Shown here: positions 1 through 6,830 of the stretch, one piece after another
Position numbering within the stretch: the stretch's first letter is position 1
Layout of the letters: each line of letters begins with the position of its first letter
Source: Candidatus Portiera sp.
GTDB taxonomy: Bacteria > Pseudomonadota > Gammaproteobacteria > CBDBNL01 > JAAOII01
Direction of reading: 5' to 3'
DNA length: 8,931 nucleotides
Assembly (NCBI GenBank): GCA_015163845.1
Contig: JAAOII010000139.1
Coordinates: 1 to 8,931 of the forward strand
The notes under the pieces: model-generated
Seen by the model: only the letters and a program-made list of their open reading frames with translations
Database searches by the model: none
What the model was told of the DNA's origin: nothing
Translations under genes and position numbers: made by a program

Positions 1-2474
1 GTGGGAGTAATCTGGATATTCGACAAACACGCTCTTTTATTCCTTGGTTAGCGCTGCAAGAGAATACAGCACAATGGTTAAATAAATCACTTGTTGGTGG
101 GATGACTAACGAACTTGCTTTATCTGTGCGTGGTGATGTTAAATACTTTGGATCAGATCAGAGTATATTTGAGCTGGGTATTTCATTGGCGGATGGGACT
201 TTAGTATATCGCGAAGATAAGGAACCTATAAAAGCACCGAAGTTTGATATCTTTATGACTCAAGATGACTTGAAAGTCCTATTACCTGATGGAGGTAATA
301 TAGGAGATATTGCTGTGCTTGAGTCGGGATATGGGTTGGTTGATATTGCCACTGCCGACTTTGCTTTAGGTGGAACAGGGAAGATTAATTTGGCAACAGC
401 ACCTGATTTGTTATATGACTATATTATTAATGATGATGATAGCGAACCAGTAAATTGGCAAGCAAGAGGAGTTGCCTTTGGCGATTGGGAGTTCCAATAT
501 AATTTACGTTCGCAAGAATTCTTAAATGCCGACTTAAACCTACAGACCATGCAAAGTGAGGTGAGTTTGACTAATTCACCTACTTATAAAATAGCTAATA
601 TAACTGGCTCCGTTGGGGTTTCAGAACTCGGATATACTGGGAATTTGACTGGTTATTATCAAGGTGAAGAAATTGTCGGCACTTTTTCCGATAACCCTAA
701 AGGCAATGTTCTACAGGTGTCGGGGCTATTGACCATTCCTAAAATTACATATCCCTATGTCAGTGGTAAGGGAAGATTTAACCTTGAAGCATATACTGAG
801 GGAAAAGGATCACTTTTGCTATCTGATTACCTAGTAACTTCTGACATGCGGGGCATAGCATTGAACTTACCCTATCCGTTACAAAAACGAGCCAAAGCGA
901 GTATGCCATTAACTATTGCTAAATCAGATAGGGCTAAGCATTCTGTCAAATATGTTTCATTAGGGAGAGAATTATTTTTAGGTTGGCGGGATGAAGATGA
1001 TGATGTCGTGGGAGTGGAATTGAGAGTTCCGGGGAAACGAGTTTCTTCGCCTAACCGTTTGACCATAGCTAAGGGGGGAGTTATAGAATTGTTGCCAGCA
1101 AACCGTCTTAACTTTGATATTTGGTATGAGTTTCTGTCTAGTTTGGGATTAACTGGAGGGGACTTCGCCAAGTCATCTAATAAGAAGTCAGGAAATTCCG
1201 ATGATTTTTATAGATCAATATATGAAGGCATTAATCAATATATTGAGAAGTTCCCCTATGCAGATATAAATGTAGGCAAGTTTGAATGGAAGGGTAGTAA
1301 GTATGATTATGTTAATTTTGATTATAATTCTCAGGAGAGCTCTTGGGTTGACTTCTCTTTTCAGCAGCCGCAAGAGTATCAGGCAAGCGGTAAATTTATG
1401 TTAGATAAATCTGCATATAAGGTTACTGCAGATATCTATGGAGTGTCTATACTTGAGGATGTCGATGATAAAGCTAGCGGCGATAAGGGCAGCAAGGAAA
1501 AATCTAAGCAGCAGTCCGAGGAAATAATAAAACGTTTGGTGGACTATGTTCCAGGAATAATCACTCCCCCAAAGAACTTCTCCAAGTTTCCTGCAGTTGA
1601 TTTAACCGTCCAGAGCATATATTATGAAGGTGATTTTATTGGTAGCATTAGTGCTAATATTGCCACAACTCCATCTAGGATCAGCTTGAATATAAAAGAT
1701 AGCAATATCATAGGACTTGCGACTAGAGGAGAATTTATTTGGGAGAGGACTTCTTCAGCAGCGAGTAAATTATCCTTGGTTTTGGATCTGGATGGCGATA
1801 TGGATTCTTCCTATATTAAAAATATTGCAGCACGAGATGTGGACTTGCATTTTGATTGGGCTTGGCAAGGAGATAATAAAGATTTTCATAAGTGGTATGA
1901 TTCTGCTAGTAGTTCATTAAGCATTTCAAGTAATCGTGGCACTCTAGTAAGTGATCGGGCTAATGTTCTAATAAATGTTGTAGGTTTTTTAAACATCAAT
2001 AGTTATGTAAGAGCTGTAACTGGTGACTTCTCGTCTTGGTCAAACTCTAATAATACCGTAACCTATCGCGGAGCAAACATTAATATGGATTTAGAAAAGG
2101 GTAAATATGTTTTGCAAGAAGAAAGCAAGATAATTTTTCCTTTTGTTAAGATAGATGCTTCAGGCCATTATGTAATTGCAGATGATAAACTTGATGCAAA
2201 TGTTATAGCCACGTCTCCAACTACTAGCATCTTGCCTATAACTGCTTTAATATTGGGAGCATCAGCTTTAGCACCACTACTAATATCTATTGATATTGCC
2301 GGTGGTGACTTTTTCAATAGATTTAGTAGTGCGGTCTATAAGGTCAATGGCACTCTGGCAGATCCTCAGTCATCGTTGGTGCGGATAAGTGATATTTCTG
2401 GTAAAAAGTTGGATCCAAATGATTTAGCTAATCAAGTTGATATTAAATCGCGACTTGATAGTTTAAGATTTTAA
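1..2474 (+). CDS. yhdP: YhdP-type AsmA-like envelope protein, C-terminal part (5' end off the window)
   Basis: The reading frame is open from base 3 to the TAA at 2472-2474, giving 823 visible residues. The first in-frame ATG (102) is not the true start, because the preceding 33 codons are already YhdP-like, with a 'WLNKSLVGG' segment at visible residues 25-33. E. coli YhdP is about 1266 aa, so roughly the last two thirds is present. The visible part is rich in beta-type, amphipathic sequence. It includes an 'FDWAWQG' motif, a Lys/Glu/Ser/Asp-rich insertion near residues 486-508, and a hydrophobic stretch near 743-764 shortly before the C-terminus. Known for the family: YhdP, TamB and YdbH are inner-membrane-anchored, periplasm-spanning proteins with partly redundant roles in moving phospholipid to the outer membrane. 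The N-terminal membrane anchor is outside the window. A second in-frame stop follows at 2484-2486. Assignment to the YhdP/DUF3971 family is fairly secure; an exact functional match is inferred. Confidence 0.85.
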   Translation, partial: GSNLDIRQTRSFIPWLALQENTAQWLNKSLVGGMTNELALSVRGDVKYFGSDQSIFELGISLADGTLVYREDKEPIKAPKFDIFMTQDDLKVLLPDGGNIGDIAVLESGYGLVDIATADFALGGTGKINLATAPDLLYDYIINDDDSEPVNWQARGVAFGDWEFQYNLRSQEFLNADLNLQTMQSEVSLTNSPTYKIANITGSVGVSELGYTGNLTGYYQGEEIVGTFSDNPKGNVLQVSGLLTIPKITYPYVSGKGRFNLEAYTEGKGSLLLSDYLVTSDMRGIALNLPYPLQKRAKASMPLTIAKSDRAKHSVKYVSLGRELFLGWRDEDDDVVGVELRVPGKRVSSPNRLTIAKGGVIELLPANRLNFDIWYEFLSSLGLTGGDFAKSSNKKSGNSDDFYRSIYEGINQYIEKFPYADINVGKFEWKGSKYDYVNFDYNSQESSWVDFSFQQPQEYQASGKFMLDKSAYKVTADIYGVSILEDVDDKASGDKGSKEKSKQQSEEIIKRLVDYVPGIITPPKNFSKFPAVDLTVQSIYYEGDFIGSISANIATTPSRISLNIKDSNIIGLATRGEFIWERTSSAASKLSLVLDLDGDMDSSYIKNIAARDVDLHFDWAWQGDNKDFHKWYDSASSSLSISSNRGTLVSDRANVLINVVGFLNINSYVRAVTGDFSSWSNSNNTVTYRGANINMDLEKGKYVLQEESKIIFPFVKIDASGHYVIADDKLDANVIATSPTTSILPITALILGASALAPLLISIDIAGGDFFNRFSSAVYKVNGTLADPQSSLVRISDISGKKLDPNDLANQVDIKSRLDSLRF

Positions 2475-2505
2475 TTTAGTTTATAAAAACGAATAGTTGA
2501 TACAA

Positions 2506-2578
2506 TAATAAGGTAGTAATAAGGTAGTAATAAGGTAGTAATAAGGTAGTAATAAGGTAGTAATAAAATAGTAATAAG
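2506..2578. repeat. 11-bp tandem repeat (about 6.6 copies) between yhdP and rnc
   Basis: Five perfect copies of TAATAAGGTAG lie at 2506-2560. A two-base variant (TAATAAAATAG) follows at 2561-2571, then a partial copy (TAATAAG) at 2572-2578. The array ends three bases before the first rnc ATG. Every junction between copies spells TAGTAATAA, three consecutive stop codons. Because 11 is not a multiple of 3, the six junctions (2514, 2525, 2536, 2547, 2558, 2569) hit each forward frame twice. The unit is not self-complementary, so no hairpin is expected. A TTGATA hexamer at 2497-2502 resembles a -35 box just before the array, but I see no good -10 at the right distance. Copy number in such arrays often changes by slippage; whether that matters here is unknown. 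Confidence 0.97.
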
Positions 2579-2581
2579 TTA

Positions 2582-3319
2582 ATGAATAGCAAAGTAGATA
2601 ACAACCACAAGACAGTGTCAAAAGGCCTCATGGCAGTTTTGGATAAGTTCGAGGAAAGCATAGATTATAAATTTAAGAATATTTATCTATTGAGTTTGGC
2701 ACTGACACATAGGAGCTTAACTTCTGATAGCAATGAACGTTTAGAGTTTTTGGGTGATGCAACTTTTAATTTGGTTATCAGTGATTACTTATATAGTAAG
2801 TATCCGAACTCTAGAGAGGGAGTTCTTAGTCGTATCCGCGCCAGAATTGTTAGCAAACCATCTTTACAGAAAATTGCTGGGCAAATTAATATTCGTGAAT
2901 TCATAAGAGTAGGAATGGCTGAGAATAAAAACATAACAAACAAATCTATAAGAACTTCTATAATCAGTGATGCTGTGGAAGCGGTAATCGGAGCGGTCTA
3001 TGTTGATGGTGGGATGGATGCGGCAAGGCCGGTGGTAATTAATCTCTTTAATGATGAGCTTCTTGCTATTGATATTACAGATGTTTATAAGGACTACAAA
3101 ACACGATTACAAGAAATTATTCAATCCAACTATCATAGTGTTCCAGAATACATATTAAAAAAAGAAAGAAGATTGGCGTCCAATACTAGGGAGTTCCTTA
3201 TTCAATGCACAGTGCCAAATCGTAACGAAAAGTTTGTTGGTAAGGGGGCTAGTCGTAAGGAAGCTGAACAGGAAGCCGCCCGTGCAACATTGCACGGACT
3301 ATACGGCAGCTTAGTATAG
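2582..3319 (+). CDS. rnc: Ribonuclease III
   Basis: This is a double-strand-specific endoribonuclease that matures rRNA precursors and cuts structured mRNAs in the cytoplasm. The catalytic domain (about residues 17-160) carries the signature NERLEFLGD with E52, E55 and D59, matching E. coli E38, E41 and D45. It also has an 'SDAVEAVIGAVY' segment with D130 and E133, matching D114 and E117, so all metal ligands appear intact. A C-terminal dsRNA-binding domain (about 172-243) ends with the typical 'GKGASRKEAEQEAA' helix. The longest frame is 245 aa. Starting at Met17 (ATG at 2630) gives 229 aa, close to the 226 aa of E. coli, with AAAAGG four bases upstream, whereas the 2582 ATG has no Shine-Dalgarno. 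The shorter start is therefore quite possible. era follows after 8 bp, as in most bacteria, but lepB is not upstream. In E. coli RNase III cleaves its own leader; here the leader is the 11-bp repeat and shows no obvious hairpin. Confidence 0.96.
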   Translation: MNSKVDNNHKTVSKGLMAVLDKFEESIDYKFKNIYLLSLALTHRSLTSDSNERLEFLGDATFNLVISDYLYSKYPNSREGVLSRIRARIVSKPSLQKIAGQINIREFIRVGMAENKNITNKSIRTSIISDAVEAVIGAVYVDGGMDAARPVVINLFNDELLAIDITDVYKDYKTRLQEIIQSNYHSVPEYILKKERRLASNTREFLIQCTVPNRNEKFVGKGASRKEAEQEAARATLHGLYGSLV

Positions 3320-3327
3320 ATTAAATA

Positions 3328-4320
3328 ATGACGATAAAAAAACTAAATAAAGAAAGCTTTTGTGGCCATGTTGCATTGGCTGGAGTTACTAATGCTGGTA
3401 AATCTTCTCTGTTGAATGCTCTTGCCGAGGAGAAAATAAGCATAATCTCATCAAAACCGCAAACAACTAGGACAGTTGTTTATGGAGTTGTAACTCAAGA
3501 TATGTATCAAGCAGTATTAGTGGATACCCCCGGTGCCTTTGGTACCAGTGCGGTAACAATGAGAAATTTGATTAGACAACAAATGTTTCAAGGCCTATAT
3601 GAAGGGCAAATAATTTTGCTAGTCATTGATGCTATTGATCCGAGCATTAAGCATCTTGACCAATTTTTTGAATTTATTGCCACGCAAAAAGTTCCTGTTT
3701 TGGTAGCAATTAATAAAGTTGATTTACTAAAACGTAAAGATGATATATTCCCTCTTACTGAAAAGATAATTAATGGCGGTAAAAATGCTGGGGTAGAGAT
3801 TGAAGATGTCATAGCCGTATCGGCAATGAATGGTAATAATATTAATCTGCTAAGAGATAAATTGTTGGACAAATTGCCAGCAGCACCTTTCGCATATGAT
3901 CCCAAGGTTAGTAATATTAACAAGAATGAGTTTATTTCCAGCGAGCTGCTAAGAGAACAAGTGTTTCTACAACTCCATAAAGAGATTCCTTTTGGTGCGA
4001 GTGTTGTGTGTGATTCATTAGAAGATAAATTAAGCGAGAGTCGTAGGCGGCCAGGAATGAGATTTCAAGGTGAACAAAATCCAGAATATAAATTCATACC
4101 TAAAAAAATTAGGTTTATTAAATTAACTTTGCAGGTGCGTAAAGAACAACATAGGGCAATAGTTCTTGGAGCCCGAGGATCTAAAATAAAACTTATTGCC
4201 AGTCGCACAAGATTAGGACTAGAAGAGGTTTTCGCAATGAAAGTTATGTTGACAGTAAGAGTAACGGTATTTAAACCCACCGTGGCTAATCTTACTAAAA
4301 AAGAATCTACCCCGCTATAA
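3328..4320 (+). CDS. era: Era GTPase with KH domain (ribosome assembly)
   Basis: Era is an essential GTPase that binds the 3' end of 16S rRNA through its KH domain and helps assemble the 30S subunit. The GTPase motifs are all visible: G1 GVTNAGKS (19-26), a switch I region with 'SKPQTTRT' (42-49), G3 DTPG (66-69), G4 NKVD (129-132) and G5 around VSA (164-166). The KH domain has its GxxG loop as GARG at 281-284. At 330 aa the protein is longer than E. coli Era (301 aa). The extra length comes mainly from a basic segment near residues 236-260 inside the KH domain, with an RRR at 239-241. The C-terminal tail lacks the 'LRxLGY' ending common in gammaproteobacterial Era. The ATG lies 8 bp after the rnc stop with no Shine-Dalgarno, so translation is probably coupled to or follows rnc. 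The identification is secure; the KH insertion is unusual. Confidence 0.96.
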   Translation: MTIKKLNKESFCGHVALAGVTNAGKSSLLNALAEEKISIISSKPQTTRTVVYGVVTQDMYQAVLVDTPGAFGTSAVTMRNLIRQQMFQGLYEGQIILLVIDAIDPSIKHLDQFFEFIATQKVPVLVAINKVDLLKRKDDIFPLTEKIINGGKNAGVEIEDVIAVSAMNGNNINLLRDKLLDKLPAAPFAYDPKVSNINKNEFISSELLREQVFLQLHKEIPFGASVVCDSLEDKLSESRRRPGMRFQGEQNPEYKFIPKKIRFIKLTLQVRKEQHRAIVLGARGSKIKLIASRTRLGLEEVFAMKVMLTVRVTVFKPTVANLTKKESTPL

Positions 4321-4360
4321 TATATCCCCCTATAATATATCTATGAAATATATCTATGAA
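4311..4360. repeat. Nested tandem duplications across the era stop and pcm start
   Basis: Two kinds of duplication sit back to back. A 15-bp unit (cccgctataatatat, second copy ccccctataatatat) occupies 4311-4325 and 4326-4340, with 14 of 15 bases equal; the era TAA is in the first copy. An exact 13-bp unit (atatatctatgaa) occupies 4335-4347 and 4348-4360; the first pcm ATG is in the second copy. The result places two perfect TATAAT hexamers (4316-4321 and 4331-4336) 15 bp apart, which could act as -10 boxes, but I find no convincing -35 box for either. The duplicated ATG at 4343 opens a six-codon frame (MKYIYE, stop at 4361-4363) overlapping the pcm start out of frame. Confidence 0.93.
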
Positions 4361-5060
4361 TAGAGATTCTAATAAAGCATTAGACGGCACTGGCATGACT
4401 TCATCACGAGTGCGTGAAAAGATGGTTGAAATGCTGGAAAAGGAAGGTGTCCGCAATACTGAGGTATTAGATGCCATGGGTAAAGTTCCGCGCCATATAT
4501 TTGTAGATAGTGCTATTAGTCATCGTTCTTATGAGAATATTCCTTTGCCAATCGGGTGGCAGCAAACTATATCTCAACCTTTAACGGTGGCGAGAATAAC
4601 TGAAATTGTTCTTGATGCAATGGTAACTCTTAAAGCTAGACGCCATAGGATTTTGGAAGTTGGCGGAGGATGCGGCTACCAAGCGTCTGTATTATCTGGA
4701 TTATTCAATGAGGTCTATGCAGTTGAAAGAATAAATTCTCTTTATACGAGAGCAGTAGCTAACATCAATAAGTTAGGGCAAAAAAATATTCATTTAGCTC
4801 ATAAAGATGGCTTTGAGGGCTGGGAGGAGAAAGCACCATTTGATGCGATAATAGTATCGGCTGCCACTTCCAGCGTGCCTAAAAATTTACTAAAGCAGTT
4901 AGCTCCGAATGCCTGTTTGGTTGTTCCAATAGGTGATGGAGTTAGACAAAAATTAACTCTGGTACTTGCCAATAATGGCAAGGTGAGCACCAAGAATTTT
5001 GATGAAGTTGTATTTGTGCCCATGCTTGAAGGATTAAAGAATGTGTCGGCAAATGATTAG
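4356..5060 (+). CDS. pcm: Protein-L-isoaspartate O-methyltransferase
   Basis: Pcm uses S-adenosylmethionine to methylate abnormal isoaspartyl residues in damaged proteins, beginning their repair to aspartate. The family hallmark QTISQP is at residues 70-75. SAM-binding motif I reads 'ILEVGGGCGYQ' (99-109), 'VYAVERI' follows near 120-126, and the 'PFDAIIVSAA' strand is at 161-170. The frame is 234 aa against 208 in E. coli. Met14 (ATG at 4395) aligns with the usual N-terminus ('TSSRVREKMVEML') and gives 221 aa, so the first 13 residues may not be translated. Neither ATG has a Shine-Dalgarno. In many gammaproteobacteria the order is surE-pcm-nlpD-rpoS. Here pcm-nlpD is kept, era stands in place of surE, and rpoS is not downstream. 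pcm overlaps the start of the next gene by 20 bp, which suggests coupled translation. Confidence 0.95.
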   Translation: MNRDSNKALDGTGMTSSRVREKMVEMLEKEGVRNTEVLDAMGKVPRHIFVDSAISHRSYENIPLPIGWQQTISQPLTVARITEIVLDAMVTLKARRHRILEVGGGCGYQASVLSGLFNEVYAVERINSLYTRAVANINKLGQKNIHLAHKDGFEGWEEKAPFDAIIVSAATSSVPKNLLKQLAPNACLVVPIGDGVRQKLTLVLANNGKVSTKNFDEVVFVPMLEGLKNVSAND

Positions 5061-5943
5061 AAATAATAAAGGCAAGGTTGCCATATTCTTCATATTAATC
5101 ATTGGAGTTTTTATTAGTTCTTGTGCAACTTCCAATAAAAGCGTGCAGCAAGAAGTTATAGGCGGCGTTACTATAACCTATCTTACCGGCAAACCCACGA
5201 GAACAGATGCTATACAAGAAGTCCCTAATAAATATCTAGTCCAACAAGGAGATAGTATTTTTAGTATAGCTCGCGCCTATGAATTGGATTATAAAGAAAT
5301 AGCAGCAACCAATAAATTGGGTAAAAATTTTATTATATATCCTGGTCAAGAGTTAGTATTACAAAAAGGTAAAGAGCAGCCCAACTTAAAAAACAATTCA
5401 AAGAAGAAGATTAAAAAGAACAAACAAACTAAAACCACAAGCAGGAAATCCAAGACCAGCAAAAAGAAACCAGTTAAGAAGACCGCATCTACGAGTGCGA
5501 CTAAAGCACCAAGTGCTGCAGCCCCTTCTGGATCCAAAGCGAGCATAGGGTTCATTGATAATACTCCTCCTCCTTTGTCAAATAGTGGCTGGATATGGCC
5601 ATTACGTGGGAAGCCCAACTATGATGATGTGGACGAGCGTAAAGGGGTTCATGCTTTTGCGTCAACCGGATCTAAAGTTAGAGCTGCCAATAATGGCAAA
5701 GTTATTTATGTGGGTTCGGAACTCAAGCAATATGGCAAGCTAATTCTTATTAGTCATAGCAATGGTTATCTTAGCGTTTATGCTGAAAACTCTGAAATAT
5801 TAGTTGCCAATGATGATGAAGTTAAGAAGGGGCAGACAATTTCAGTGGTGGGAAATGCTTACAACAATGGAAGAATATATTTTGAATTACGCAAAGGAAG
5901 CGTATCAATAAATCCAGTAGATATAATACTGAATAAAAATTAA
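5041..5943 (+). CDS. nlpD: NlpD-like lipoprotein: LysM plus degenerate M23 domain
   Basis: This is probably an outer-membrane lipoprotein that activates a periplasmic peptidoglycan amidase for daughter-cell separation, as NlpD does for AmiC. A hydrophobic signal (about 12-25) leads to the lipobox ISSC with the lipidated Cys28. Ala follows at +2, not Asp, which fits outer-membrane sorting. A LysM peptidoglycan-binding domain spans about 63-108. A very basic linker (109-147, 18 Lys/Arg in 39 residues) then becomes Ala/Ser/Pro-rich up to about 166. The M23/LytM-like domain spans about 183-297. Its zinc-ligand positions look replaced: 'KGVHAF' where active enzymes have HxGxD, 'YAEN' instead of 'YAH', and 'IYFELR' instead of 'hFElR'. 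It is therefore probably not an active endopeptidase. GAAGGA at 5028-5033 lies 7 bases before the 5041 ATG and supports that start. An alternative ATG at 5053 would overlap pcm by 8 bp. Confidence 0.88.
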   Translation: MCRQMIRNNKGKVAIFFILIIGVFISSCATSNKSVQQEVIGGVTITYLTGKPTRTDAIQEVPNKYLVQQGDSIFSIARAYELDYKEIAATNKLGKNFIIYPGQELVLQKGKEQPNLKNNSKKKIKKNKQTKTTSRKSKTSKKKPVKKTASTSATKAPSAAAPSGSKASIGFIDNTPPPLSNSGWIWPLRGKPNYDDVDERKGVHAFASTGSKVRAANNGKVIYVGSELKQYGKLILISHSNGYLSVYAENSEILVANDDEVKKGQTISVVGNAYNNGRIYFELRKGSVSINPVDIILNKN

Positions 5944-5945
5944 TT
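5938..5945. other. Palindrome carrying both stop codons of the convergent genes
   Basis: AATTAATT is a perfect 8-bp palindrome. The nlpD stop TAA is at 5941-5943 and the stop of the opposite gene is the complement of TTA at 5940-5942, so the two coding regions overlap by 4 bp. There is no intergenic space and I see no GC-rich hairpin with a U-run on either strand, so a standard bidirectional terminator is not evident. Confidence 0.9.
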
Positions 5946-6815
5946 CTTCTGGGGTCTGTGTCTAATTTTTTGCAGGGCAAAGATCATTGCTAAACCAGCT
6001 ATAAAAGCAATTATCACCCCCACTATATAAGAAGAAGTTCCATGTGTACTATAAGCTGCCGGGGACATAAGTTCCAGTGAATACTCACTGCTTTGCCAAG
6101 GCCACAATTTTGGCAGAACTCCCAACATTAATCCAGCTATAAAACCTTCTGTTTGCTTTTTATAGTTTTGTAAGCTGAGCAGAATTAACCTACTGAAACC
6201 AAATAATGTGGTCAGTGCTCCAGCGATGAAAAATGAGATGTGAAAAATGTCTAAAGCAATCAAGGCATTAATTATTGGTTCATATAATCCCAATAATACT
6301 AAAATTAAGCTACCAGAAATACCTGGCAATAACATCGCACATATAGCTAAGCCGCCAGCAAAGAAAATAGCTAAAGGTGTCCAAGGTAAATTAACTTGTA
6401 TACCAAAGATCAACAAGAAACCTAAAATAATCCCAACCCACATGGCGAGTGCCTTAAGGATTGTTCTATCAATTAAGCTGATGGCGGAAGCGATTATCAT
6501 TCCAGCAAACAAAGAATATATTACTGGGGAATAATTATCCAGAGCATAATGCACTAAGCTAGCTCCACCAGCTATGCCGCTGAGTATCCCCGTGCCTAAA
6601 ACTATGAAGAAGAGAATATCATAGTCCTTTTGTAAAGATGCAAATTTGAATCTGAGCATTTTGCTAAAGAATGCCAAATCAATTTTAGCTAATGAAGTTA
6701 TAAGTTTGTAGTAGATACCACTTATAAGTGCAATTGTTCCCCCAGATACCCCCGGGACTAAATCAGCAATACCCATAGCCACTCCTTTGAGATACAATGC
6801 TAAGTGCTTGTTCAT
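5940..6815 (-). CDS. DUF368/PopT-family polyprenyl-phosphate translocase
   Basis: This 291-aa multi-span membrane protein belongs to the DUF368 family. The N-terminal signature is 'DLVPGVSGGT' (18-27), and a second related element, PGISGS, occurs at 164-169 after 'AMLL'. This internal two-fold repeat is typical of the family and fits an inverted-repeat transporter fold. I count about eight hydrophobic segments between short loops. Known for the family: DUF368 proteins (PopT) have been reported to return undecaprenyl phosphate to the cytoplasmic face of the membrane so that it can be reused for cell-wall synthesis, a role shared with some DedA proteins. The ATG lies 15 bp after the ispG stop, which suggests one transcript. 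hisS usually follows ispG in gammaproteobacteria, so this partner is unusual and makes metabolic sense, since IspG feeds synthesis of the same lipid. Family assignment is strong; the exact substrate is inferred. Confidence 0.9.
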   Translation of the reverse strand: MNKHLALYLKGVAMGIADLVPGVSGGTIALISGIYYKLITSLAKIDLAFFSKMLRFKFASLQKDYDILFFIVLGTGILSGIAGGASLVHYALDNYSPVIYSLFAGMIIASAISLIDRTILKALAMWVGIILGFLLIFGIQVNLPWTPLAIFFAGGLAICAMLLPGISGSLILVLLGLYEPIINALIALDIFHISFFIAGALTTLFGFSRLILLSLQNYKKQTEGFIAGLMLGVLPKLWPWQSSEYSLELMSPAAYSTHGTSSYIVGVIIAFIAGLAMIFALQKIRHRPQKN

Positions 6816-6830
6816 ATTAGAATATATTAA

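Noticed and set aside
102..104. ATG at 102 as the start of the yhdP-like gene
   Set aside because: The same frame is open to the left edge and the 33 upstream codons match the family, so the gene begins outside the window.
872..1171. A 99-codon minus-strand frame inside yhdP
   Set aside because: It is antisense to a well-supported coding region, has no recognisable domain and no promoter or ribosome site.
2497..2525. A sigma-70 promoter for rnc using TTGATA at 2497-2502
   Set aside because: The -35-like box is good, but no close match to TATAAT lies 16-18 bases downstream, so it is only mentioned with the repeat.
2506..2578. CRISPR-like or iteron-like array
   Set aside because: The units are only 11 bp and directly adjacent with no spacers, so it is not CRISPR. 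There is no replication gene or DnaA-box cluster to suggest an origin.
2476..2661. A 61-codon minus-strand frame rich in Leu/Tyr/Ile that looks like a small membrane protein
   Set aside because: Its hydrophobic core is just the 11-bp repeat read backwards and its start lies inside rnc. There is no ribosome site or independent support.
5346..5618. A minus-strand frame with long Phe/Leu runs opposite the nlpD-like gene
   Set aside because: The Phe/Leu runs are the complement of the Lys-rich linker codons (AAG/AAA), so this is a compositional shadow.
5926..5960. A bidirectional intrinsic terminator between the convergent operons
   Set aside because: Only a short AT-only palindrome is present, with no stable GC-containing stem followed by a T-run.
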